A stretch of DNA of 64,000 nt, from the NCBI RefSeq assembly GCF_963678635.1, contig NC_087068.1, forward strand, positions 34,851,436 through 34,915,435. Reading direction: 5' to 3'. Of this stretch, positions 56,604-64,000 are shown piece by piece (within the stretch, counting starts at the first letter, position 1; each line of letters opens with the position of its first letter). Made by a program: the position numbers and the translations under genes. The stretch is from Symsagittifera roscoffensis (lineage: Eukaryota > Xenacoelomorpha > Acoela > Convolutidae). The notes under the pieces were generated by a model. It was not told the origin of the DNA. It saw only the letters and a list, made by a program, of their open reading frames with translations, and did no database searches.

Positions 56604-57660
56604 CTATTTATCAGTTCTCGGTTCTGATGCCTTCACCTCTAAATTCAATTTTCCCTCAATGATCTTGTTAAGAGTTCCAAAAACTACCCTGTCCGACCAA
56701 TTTTTCGGATATTGATTTTCAATCCATTGTTTCCGTTTTTTTTCCAATGCCTGGTCAAAGTTTTCCCATTTTGAGGTACTTCTGAAAATCCTATGAACTG
56801 TGCAGCCTCTGAAGTTTAGAATGGTGCCGGTGTCAGTAGGTTTTTGGTACCACCCACATCTGACCTTTTTTCCTGAGTCCACGTTGACATTTAAACCCAA
56901 AAAGGCCAAATTACAGTTACTATCAAGTTTTTTTATGGTGAACTGCAAGTTTGGATGCAACTTATTGGCAGCCTCGAGAACTAACCCAGGATCGCCCTTG
57001 ACAGTTCTAACTATGTCGTCCGCATATCTTAGAAAAACTTTAACACCATTCTCAGCCCGATATTCTTCCTGTTGTTTTTGTGAGCAATGCATTACCATAC
57101 TGTTTCAGCGATGTCTGCGTATTCAGATTCCGATATGTTACCACACCCTAAGTGGCATCATTTCAAACAGGCTTCGCTTTCTACCCCTTCAATCCGATAT
57201 GTATGTCTTTTTCTGACATGCAGGGCAGACCACCGCCATGTAAACCTCAATTTTTACAGTCAATCTTGGTACTTCTCTCTTTAATGCAGTTCGTATTCTT
57301 TGAGCCACAAATTGGCCAGTATTACTGCAAGGAAGGCGCCCATGGCTGAACCTTCTTTTTGTACATACCACAAACTATTGCATTTAAAGTGTACCTTACT
57401 CACTGCCAAATTCAATAGTTTTTTCATAGTCTTGCAAGATGTTTCCGGAGGGTTGATGTAGTGGACATTAGTGTACAAACTCTTTACATGAGGGGAGATT
57501 ATACTCTCATCAGAATCCAGTTCAGTTTTCTCCAAGATCTCCCTGGCCATTTGAGTGTTAGTTTCTATGTTTGTCCCCTCAATTTCATCCAAGTACTTTG
57601 CCAAAGTTTTATTTAGGTTTTCATATGAGCTACCAGGTAAAGCAAGGACAGGACGAAGTG
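56604..57660 (-). pseudogene. Penelope-like reverse transcriptase (frameshifted)
   Basis: The first piece, 57,604-57,281, contains SPHVKSLYTNVHYI and YVQKEGSAMGAFLAVILANL. The second, 57,098-56,604, contains VFLRYADDIVRTVKG, LAFLGLNVNV and GWYQKPTDTGTILNFR. These are the hallmark blocks of Penelope-like RTs, including an intact R-Y-A-D-D catalytic motif and the Y-x-K-P-T block after the F-L-G-L strand. The pieces are in different frames, so a frameshift lies between 57,098 and 57,281. The N-terminus is lost near 57,660, where sequence of the opposite orientation begins. RT is followed on the same strand by the GIY-YIG domain. Confidence 0.85.
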
Positions 57661-57679
57661 ATGTGCCTTCCTTGTTTAT

Positions 57680-57900
57680 GTAATAATTTGATCAAAATTA
57701 TCACGCTATAACAGTAGGGCAACACTTGTCAGAGTGTAATAAGGAGGTAAGGTACTGCTGAGCTGACGTCAGAGGTTATAGACCAAACATCCAACACTCA
57801 TAAGCTACGCACACTAGAGGTTTAGCATATTTGAAGAGAGAAGCCGAGGATCAACACACGCAATAAATTCAGAAGCCGGGAATTACCACTAAAGTTTTTC
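57680..57900 (+). pseudogene. Penelope-like GIY-YIG fragment, opposite strand
   Basis: The + strand here is a clear inverted copy of 56,160-56,345: AGTAGGGCAACACTTGT, CTCATAAGCTAC, ACACTAGAGG and AGCCGGGAATTA recur in reverse complement order. It encodes a broken C-terminal GIY-YIG end (TVGQHLSECNKEV at the start). The Penelope RT at 56.6-57.66 kb is thus flanked by inverted copies of its nuclease end. Confidence 0.75.
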
Positions 57901-57955
57901 TTAAAAAAAGTAAATTCACTAAAGAAAAATAATATAACATCAAAATGATTGGAGT

Positions 57956-58757
57956 TTAGTCTTGGCTGCTGTCGGTTTTCCACTTCCGGGTTCCCCTCAA
58001 CCCTGTGATAGCTAATCGTAGGAGCGAGAAAGGCGTCTTCAGCCGGATTTCACTAATGGCATCGGAATAGGGCGTATTACTCTTGTCCGATATCTTTTGA
58101 GCGAGCCTTTTCACGAACTTTGAGGCTTCTTGCCCCATGCCACCAGTCGTTGAAAACACAAGGTGCGTGACTGTTCCACGTAAAACGTTAATAATTCTGT
58201 CATTATATGCCCTCCTCTTTTCATTCTCATGGTTAACATATAACGATTTGACTGATTTTCTAATATAACTTGGTGCATTGGGCTGAAATACACGGACGTC
58301 TAAATAAATCTTAACGCTTCTTGCCTAAAAACTGTCGCAGACGATGTTGCGACGCGCTTCGCCAGATGAATTCGCAGTACCCGATTGGAGAATTTCACCG
58401 CTGAGATGTAGCAAATGAGGCTCATTGCCAACTCCTCGGCAAACAGAATCCAGGGTATGGGGCGAAAAAACTTCTAATCCCGTTATGTCGCTGCGCAACA
58501 AAACCTGCAGTTTTACAAATCATGGCGTGCTCCACATTGAACGGCTGGCCACAAACGCAATTGGTCGGCAGGTTCTTGACAGGTAGGCAGTAGCGCAATG
58601 CCAACGCATCACGAAAGTCACCTAATTGGAGTGCGTATCTCTTTTCTTCAATCGGAAGGGTATTCAGCCAAATCGATGCTCCTTTCTCGGCTGTTAACTC
58701 CAACAATCGTTTTTTCGGAACTAGTGGAAACCGATAAAACGTTTTAAAGATGTTCAT
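57956..58757 (-). pseudogene. Zinc finger and restriction-like nuclease end of a non-LTR element
   Basis: The frame at 58,757-58,422 ends in a zinc-binding cluster, CVCGQPFNVEHAMICKTAGF followed by AQRHNG. This is the C-x-C...H-x3-C...R-H-N pattern placed between RT and the restriction-like endonuclease of R2/NeSL-type elements. Downstream, frames at 58,293-57,956 hold a D-V-R-V-F block, a KRRAYND-type block and TGGMGQEASKFVKRLAQKIS, ending LRGTRKWKTDSSQD. That order is typical of the endonuclease C-terminus of this group. Frameshifts separate the pieces near 58,420 and 58,150. Confidence 0.68.
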
Positions 58758-58778
58758 CTGAACGTTCTTGCTTCTTTT

Positions 58779-60100
58779 TCATAAGAACATGCCTCTGTTT
58801 CGCCGGCTCATGGCGTGTCCACCGTTAACGATGATTGCTGTTCGTTTATGAGGATCATCAAAGTGGTAGCCAGAATAACAGAGCTCGTTACTCGTTAGCT
58901 CACCGGGGGAATACATCACGGGGTTCTGAATGTCAAGTCCACCCAGACGGCATGGGAGCCTCGATATGTCACGAAGGTTGGGATTACACGGGTGCCCCAA
59001 CAGAGCAGGGATAAATTGATTCTCGATTGTTTCCTCTAGGCAGTGCACATGATCACTGAAAGTGTCCACGGTTCGGGCAAGAAAGTTCCACTTGTTCCGG
59101 AATCCAAAAGTGAAACCAGTATAGGCTGCTTTCGGGTATATCGACGCAACTCTTGACAATTTCTCAAGTTTTTTCCCAATTTTGTCAGCGCGGTTGGTCA
59201 AGAACTTTTTGCTCCCAAATGGTGTGCCTAAATAATTGGCACCTTCGGCAGTGATGACAACACCAGTTTCTTCAAAGACAAGTTTCGATTCATTCAGTTG
59301 CTCGGGTTTGACAACCAAGATGGTCTTCTCTACATTCGATTGTAACCTAAGCTCGTTCACATCTGACAAAGAAAGTCTCACCAATGTCTTAGTTCCCTAT
59401 GTTTTCCAGCACCTCCAGCGTCACCCGCATACCAGATTTGCTTACCACTGTTCACAGGAGTAGAGTAATTAAGCAGAGTAAGGGGAAAGCCATAGAAAAC
59501 CATGGCAAACGGGTCTTCCTGAGTCGTTCCCTCTCAATCGCACAATTCTTCAACAAAGATGAAAATGCCTGTACGCATGGCGGTAAAGATTGTGGGCAAA
59601 TGTTGACACAAAGGGGCAACTGTACTGGATGTTATGTAGAGCTACTCTGCGGTTAAGGAGGTCAAAGGCATTTTCTGCATCTACCAGAAGAACTCGTTGA
59701 AGAAAATTCTAATAGAAAGAAAAGCGGCATCAATGCCTCTCATTTGACCAGCAGCGAGTTGTAGGGGACCAGATGACAGCTCCATTTCAGTTTTAAATTT
59801 CCTGCAAACAAACTTACCAATGATGCGGCGCCTAACTTCCCCAATACCGGACCTCTATCGAGAGCAACAAGGCGACTGGCAAGAAGGGCCTCAACGGATG
59901 AGTTTGCGGGACATCGGGGCAAAAGCTGAGCAAAGATAATTTGAGGCTGGCCTAAACTCTTTGGAACAAAAAATGTGCCGAATACCCAGAGCGTACAAGT
60001 CGGCGGGTCCTGTTCCATCATGTGTATGTTGAGCAGCTCTTCGAACATCTTCACCAGAAATGGAGTCGAAAATCACATCATGAACTTTTGCGAGCGGTGC
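58779..60100 (-). pseudogene. Reverse transcriptase of the RLE-type non-LTR element, YAGD
   Basis: The best piece, 59,384-58,779, has GANYLGTPFGSKKFL, RVASIYPKAAYTGFTFG, PCRLGGLDIQNP and TSNELCYSGYHF, fitting the RT thumb region of this group. Just upstream the catalytic motif reads QIWYAGDAGGAGK: Y-A-D-D is changed to Y-A-G-D (59,420-59,431), so the first catalytic Asp is lost. Earlier pieces at 60,076-59,740 have DLYALGIRHIF and LASRLVALDRGP, the start of the RT fingers, with a frameshift right after. Multiple stops and frameshifts make it a pseudogene. Confidence 0.75.
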
Positions 60101-60650
60101 TCATAGAACACCACTCCAATTGACAGATGCAGCTTTAGGGTGCTTGTCATTCAAGATCTTCATGACCTCAGAGGTTGGTTCGAGTGCGCCGCCCTCCGAT
60201 CTGTCTTCAAGGAGTTTTAAAGCTGGCGTGATTTTACCTTCCATGATAAGTTTGGCAAGCGCTTTCTGTGTTGTTTATGCTAAAGAAGGACTATTGCGTT
60301 GCTTCGGGGTGCGGGATTGGATAGCGATAGCCTCATCCTATATTTAAGTAATATTAATATCCTGTCACAACGTTAAGTGCCTTTCAAGAGCAGCAACATG
60401 CTCACGCGTTTTTTGAACTTTTCGATGGTTTCTGCAGAAGTAACGGGGAGCAACACTTTTGCAGCTTTAATAGAGAAAGATTTCAGAGATCCATCAAGAT
60501 TCCAATCGTTGATAAGTTTGGTAAGTTCAGTAACAAACCTCTTACCATGCATATCAGAGGGTAATTTGATAAACTTTTTCTTCCAGTGCACTACATGTTG
60601 ATACGCATTAATAATGAAAGTTTCAAACACAAGGCCCGAAAGCTTGCCCC
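60101..60650 (-). pseudogene. N-terminal helical domain of the non-LTR element
   Basis: The frame at 60,630-60,373 (MFETFIINAYQHVVHWKKKF, then HGKRFVTELTKLINDWNLDG) and a broken continuation to about 60,100 lie between the PHD finger and RT. The segment is helical and basic. I associate this kind of sequence with the N-terminal region of PHD-containing, endonuclease-bearing non-LTR elements in invertebrates. It has no independent catalytic motif. Confidence 0.55.
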
Positions 60651-60689
60651 AGGCTTGGTCAGGGCGCCTACACTTATAATGATTGGGTA

Positions 60690-60887
60690 TTAACAGGTTC
60701 GGCCACTCTTCGGCGTCGTTTGAGAGGACGTCGCAAGGTTCAATACTGCTTTCTCAGATGTCTTTGCACAGGAATAATGAAACCAAGTAAAGCAAAGATC
60801 ACACTGAACACCTCTCGTTCTGAGAAGGCCACCATACTTGCACCCAAAATTGCCACATTGTATATCTGTTTCTGTTCCCGGCTTCAT
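60690..60887 (-). CDS. PHD-finger N-terminus of the non-LTR element
   Basis: A 65-codon frame starting MKPGTETDIQCGNFGC carries a PHD-type zinc finger. Its first metal-binding part is CGNFGCKYGG. The second is CDLCFTWFHYSCA, showing the C-x2-C-x4-H-x2-C end of the fold. A PHD finger at the N-terminus of a retrotransposon protein could bind histone tails and guide insertion; that is inference. It is in line with the RT on the same strand, and a frameshift separates it from the next piece. All visible zinc ligands are intact. Confidence 0.7.
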   Translation of the reverse strand: MKPGTETDIQCGNFGCKYGGLLRTRGVQCDLCFTWFHYSCAKTSEKAVLNLATSSQTTPKSGRTC

Positions 60888-60994
60888 CTTTGCTGTTCTT
60901 TGTGTTTTATCAATTTGATCGAAAACTATTTGATAAATTTATCACAACAATTAGGCTAAATTAACACTTATTACAAGTATTTTAACAGTAAATT

Positions 60995-61030
60995 TAATTG
61001 TTGTGATAAATAAGTTTATCACAACAATTA
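60995..61030. repeat. Perfect 16-bp inverted repeat, 4-nt loop
   Basis: TAATTGTTGTGATAAA (60,995-61,010) is followed by TAAG and its exact reverse complement TTTATCACAACAATTA (61,015-61,030). The right-arm sequence also occurs just upstream at about 60,937-60,952. It lies at the junction between the PHD-RT element and reversed Penelope-type sequence, so it may mark an inverted junction. Confidence 0.85.
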
Positions 61031-61039
61031 AAAATTTAC

Positions 61040-61160
61040 ACGTAAGCTATAGTCTATGTATAACATGGCTAAAAGTTAAAAAACTGACAGGTCAGAATCA
61101 AAAATATTCACAAATCGAAATTTTATAACCATAACAGAATAAAAAGCTAAAAAGAAATAC
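61040..61160 (+). repeat. Penelope-like 3' non-coding fragment, plus strand
   Basis: Words TATAGTCTATGTAT, ACATGGCTAA, CTGACAGGTCAGAATCAAAA and AAAAAGCTAAAA match the reverse complement of 56,030-56,160. The fragment is about 120 bp, is diverged, and is directly joined to a fragment of the opposite orientation at about 61,170. Confidence 0.65.
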
Positions 61161-61169
61161 GTTAAAATA

Positions 61170-61720
61170 GTAAATTCAAACAAACATTTCCGCACATTTT
61201 TGTGCATCTCCAGGTTTTGTGAATTCTAAACTATCTGTACAAAATGATCAATGATCATGAAAAGTGTCATACACAACATTAGTCCAAACTTTTAATAATT
61301 CAACCAATCAAAACTTTACAAATTTTACTGAAATTATTTAATTATTATGTAACAATTTTTAACTTTTTGTCACTAATTTCTGAGAGTTTCCACCTTTTTT
61401 GTTTTCACAATTTCGTTTTGTCGCTAATTTTCATGCTAACATGTAAGTTATTGCAAATGTTTTTTTGTGGTTTAGCCAGAATTTTTCGATTCTGGAACTA
61501 TAGCCTTAGTGTCAGCTCCCTACTTCTAAACTCGTCGCGCGTGTTAGTTGCCGGTCTCTCTTTCTCAATGTGCAGCGCCTCTAGTGTAAGTAACTTGATG
61601 CTGCTGGACGCCTGATCGATTATTTTCCGTTTAAACTCAGACTTACCACTCTCACTACCACACTGCCTTATATGCTGTCCAACTGGGGTATCCTCTTTTC
61701 GGTGTTCCTCAATCTTTTAT
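61170..61720 (-). pseudogene. Second Penelope-like fragment: GIY-YIG end plus 3' region
   Basis: On the minus strand, 61,720-61,490 encodes EHRKEDTPVGQHIRQCGSES, LLTLEALHIEKERP and TRDEFRSRELTLRL without a stop, the C-terminal part of the GIY-YIG nuclease. It is better preserved than the copy at 56.2 kb, but everything upstream is lost to the adjoining LINE. The 3' non-coding region follows (61,480-61,170) and contains a ribozyme-like core with CTGGAGA in place of CTGATGA (about 61,184-61,213). Confidence 0.72.
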
Positions 61721-63707
61721 ATCAAAACAAACAACAAACAAAAAAAGAATTAATTCCCTTATTAAAAATAAGGCAAAATTTTTATTAATAGATGAACAAA
61801 GAGGTGAAAAACGGCGCAAAGAGGTGAAAAAGTCGATCTCCGTTGTTTTCAGCGTGTAGTTCACGGCACGTGCTGTTCGGTGGGTGAAGAACGTCTCGGT
61901 TGACCATCTTCTTGCGGTTTTCACTGTCATCAACGCGCTGGATCTTGATGTCGTCACCTTAAAAAAATAATACGCAGCAAAAGGGAGTTCTGAGTCGCCA
62001 TTTAACATTTTGTGGAAAAGGACAAGGTCGTTAAATATAAGCGTGAAGGATATGGGAAGCGAATTCGTTAAAAAAAGTTGCTTTCAAAAAGGTAAATGAC
62101 CTGTAACCCAGGTAAAACATTTCCTGTTGAAGTTCTCAAGCTTCCTTAACATAGTTAAAGAGGGAGACCACACAGGACTAGCATACAAAAAAATACTTTT
62201 AACACAAGTATTGATGAACCTGAGTTTAACAGAAAGTGGAATGTGATATGGAATAGAACGTTTGATAAAATGAAAGCTTTTATTGCTCGATAGAAGTTTT
62301 TTACTAATATGGTCTGACCAAGTAAGATCAGAGATAACAAGCAGACCAAGGTCTTTGAGTAAATTAATAGATTGAACAGGTTGGTTGTTAACAAAAATAC
62401 AATCAGGAAATTTGCCATTGAATATAATGAAATTGCACTTGTCTTTATTGATCTTAAGACCATTTTGAGTACACCAATGAGGAAAACTGTCCACATCAGA
62501 CTGTAAAACACTGCAATTTGTCTTACAAATGAATTTTGAGTCATCAGCGAAAAGAAAACAGTTTGAATGATTAAATATATGAGGAAGATAGTTAATAAAC
62601 AATACGAAAAGCAGAGGACGCAGTACGCTCACTTGAGGTACACCACTAGTAACTGGTAAAGTGGTGGAAATGCTTGTTCGAACTTTAACACATTGAAAAC
62701 GGTTTGAAAGATAAGAAATCAAAAGAGCGGTGAAAAAATCGTCAAAACCAAAAGCAGCAAACTTCTGTACAATAATGTCGTGCCTGACAGAATTGAAAGC
62801 TTTGCTAAAATCGAAATACATGGCAGCGCAAGGAATTTTGGCATCATGAGTGTGATATACTTCATTTAGATATGAGAGCATTTGCGTTATGATGAAACGC
62901 TTCTTGCGGAATCCATGCCGAGCATTCGAAACTTTGTATGGAACTCAAGGGTAAATATAATTGAACAAATTACGCTCGAAAATGAGTGAAAGAGGAAGAA
63001 GTATGCTAACTGGCCGACAATTGGTAATATTATAAGTGGAACCAGATTTGAAAACAGGAGTGATGAGTGCAGTTTTCCAGGAATCGGGCCAAACACAAGA
63101 TTGTATAATGGATAGGAAAAGGAAAGAAACAACCGGAGAATGAAGGCTGTGACAGGATTTATAAATGAATGCAGGTATATTATCTGTAGAACGAGTCTCT
63201 TTGCATTTAGCTAGGAGCTCGCCAACAATACTGGGGGAGACATCAACTTCGGAAAGTTTGATTTCCGAATCAGCCAAACTACCACCAGCAGAAGGACTAC
63301 TTTCATATACTTGATAAACAGAAGCGAAATATTGATTGAAAGTCTCACTAATTAAAGCATCGCTCTCGACCTGTTTGCGTTCCCAAAAAAGTTATATAGG
63401 GACAGGTTGTGTTGATTTAAATTGGTTAAGAAACATAAAAGCATGCTTGGAAGAATTCGGCGAAAAACGTTGAATCAGCAGAGTTTTATCGAGTTCAACT
63501 GAGTTTGAGAAATCATTCTCTAATTGAGACAGATATTGGGGATTAAAACAATTCGAATTGTTCATAGTTCTCAGTTTGTTAGCAATATGAATAGAATGAG
63601 ATGAGAAGTAAAACGGAAAATCTTTTCAGCGAGCCGTAATTTTACGACATGAAGAATCAAGTGCTTGATAAACAGTTTCGTTAAACTTGTCAATGAACTC
63701 ATATCAG
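61709..63707 (-). pseudogene. CR1/Jockey-type LINE reverse transcriptase (stops)
   Basis: The frame at 63,277-62,945 contains TPVFKSGSTYNITNCRPVSI, a typical RT start. The next, 62,881-62,084, contains MYFDFSKAFNSVRHDIIV, TSGVPQ, CFLFADDSKFI with intact F-A-D-D, LKINKDKCNFI, LGLLVISDLTWSDHI and WSPSLTMLRKLE. A further piece, 62,008-61,709, is a C-terminal region. All three share one frame, separated only by TGA at 62,945-62,947 and TGA at 62,084-62,086. Upstream, to about 63,707, the linker between endonuclease and RT (SETFNQYFASVYQVY) can be read with more stops. The apurinic endonuclease domain is missing, so the element is 5'-truncated, where Penelope-type sequence begins. Confidence 0.85.
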
Positions 63708-63714
63708 ATGACAT

Positions 63715-63960
63715 AAAAAGAAATATCAGAAATTTGCAGGAAAATGTTTTTTATTGATTACGTAATTTATTATTACAATTGTTTAAATTTGATTGGTCAA
63801 AAAATTTTAAAGCATTTTAAGACATGTTTCTAGTTTTTCAGATCTTTGTTCGTTTTGTAAATTTTTCAAAAATTTTAATCCTGATGATGCACAAATTGTG
63901 CAGAAACGTTTTAATGAACATTTTAAATTTCTTATAACCTCTTAATGAAGTTTGATAAGC
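63715..63960 (+). repeat. Penelope-like 3' region, plus strand
   Basis: Reverse complement of 55,800-56,045, with shared words such as TTGATTACGTAAT, AAAAAATTTTAAAGCATTTT, TTTTTCAGATCTTTG and AATTTCTTATA. It carries the best-preserved version of the ribozyme-like core and borders the 5'-truncated LINE. Confidence 0.75.
63881..63910 (+). ncRNA. Hammerhead-ribozyme-like core
   Basis: The + strand reads CTGATGA (63,881-63,887), then TGCACA-AAT-TGTGCA (63,888-63,902), a 6-bp hairpin that can form helix II, then GAAAC (63,903-63,907) and GTT. CTGANGA, helix II and GAAA are the conserved core of a hammerhead ribozyme. The arrangement GAAAC-GTT gives the very short helix III described for hammerheads in Penelope-like elements, which act as dimers. 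It lies in a Penelope-type 3' region, as expected. Helix I is weak by eye, and U at the cleavage position would be less favourable than C or A. Activity is not shown. Confidence 0.5.
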
Positions 63961-64000
63961 CTTCTTAGGTTCAAAAGCGCGGCGAAAATCAAAAGAGCGG

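Overview
This window is eukaryotic, almost certainly from an invertebrate animal. It is AT-rich and dense in degenerate retroelements and long tandem arrays, and it contains no operons, tRNAs, rRNAs or bacterial-style genes. The taxon cannot be fixed from the sequence. The retroelement mix (a Penelope-like element with a GIY-YIG nuclease, a non-LTR element with a PHD finger and a restriction-like endonuclease, a CR1/Jockey-type LINE, and two Ty3/Gypsy-type families, one with extra ORFs downstream of pol) is one I associate with aquatic invertebrates such as cnidarians or molluscs. That is inference.

Layout. 1-8,660 is one complex satellite domain. Its units combine an AT-rich spacer with a GC-rich, CpG-rich block built from a 29-bp monomer. 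The left part has regular 0.71 and 0.91 kb units; the right part has three longer 29-bp blocks. A short ORF of unknown function with a good start context (9,113-9,613) lies between this domain and a 7.6-kb G/T-rich minisatellite based on TGTGTCTG (10,081-17,690). That array has an assembly gap, an identical 599-bp tandem duplication and larger higher-order periods. 17,690-22,000 is AT-rich and holds a CATC-type array (19,488-20,010) and a roughly 22-bp ATAGGGATC-type array (20,050-20,580).

22,000-45,250 is T/G-rich on the + strand. From about 24.4 kb it is filled by minus-strand Ty3/Gypsy-type sequence. One element runs gag, protease, RT, RNase H and integrase (36.5 to 30.6 kb), followed by ORF3, an envelope-like ORF and a further unknown ORF (29.3 to 24.4 kb). 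A second gag-pol copy (44.6 to 39.3 kb) is joined to two further pol fragments, giving a mosaic. Several disabling changes are shared between copies, so at least part of the duplication probably happened after inactivation.

45,290-55,322 is a plus-strand, higher-GC remnant of a different Ty3/Gypsy-type element. It has a broken integrase, then RNase H, a spacer and a second integrase with an internal deletion, then a broken coding region of about 5.6 kb whose product I cannot identify.

55,800-64,000 is a nest of minus-strand retroelements. It holds a Penelope-like element with RT and GIY-YIG nuclease plus fragments in both orientations (one fragment carries a hammerhead-ribozyme-like core), a PHD/RT/zinc-finger/endonuclease non-LTR element whose YADD motif reads YAGD, and a LINE broken by in-frame stops.

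No intact host gene can be claimed with confidence. The best candidate is 9,113-9,613. The best leads for something undescribed are the 49.7-55.3 kb coding region, the extra ORFs 3' of pol at 24.4-29.3 kb, the hammerhead-like motif and the composite 29-bp/spacer satellite.
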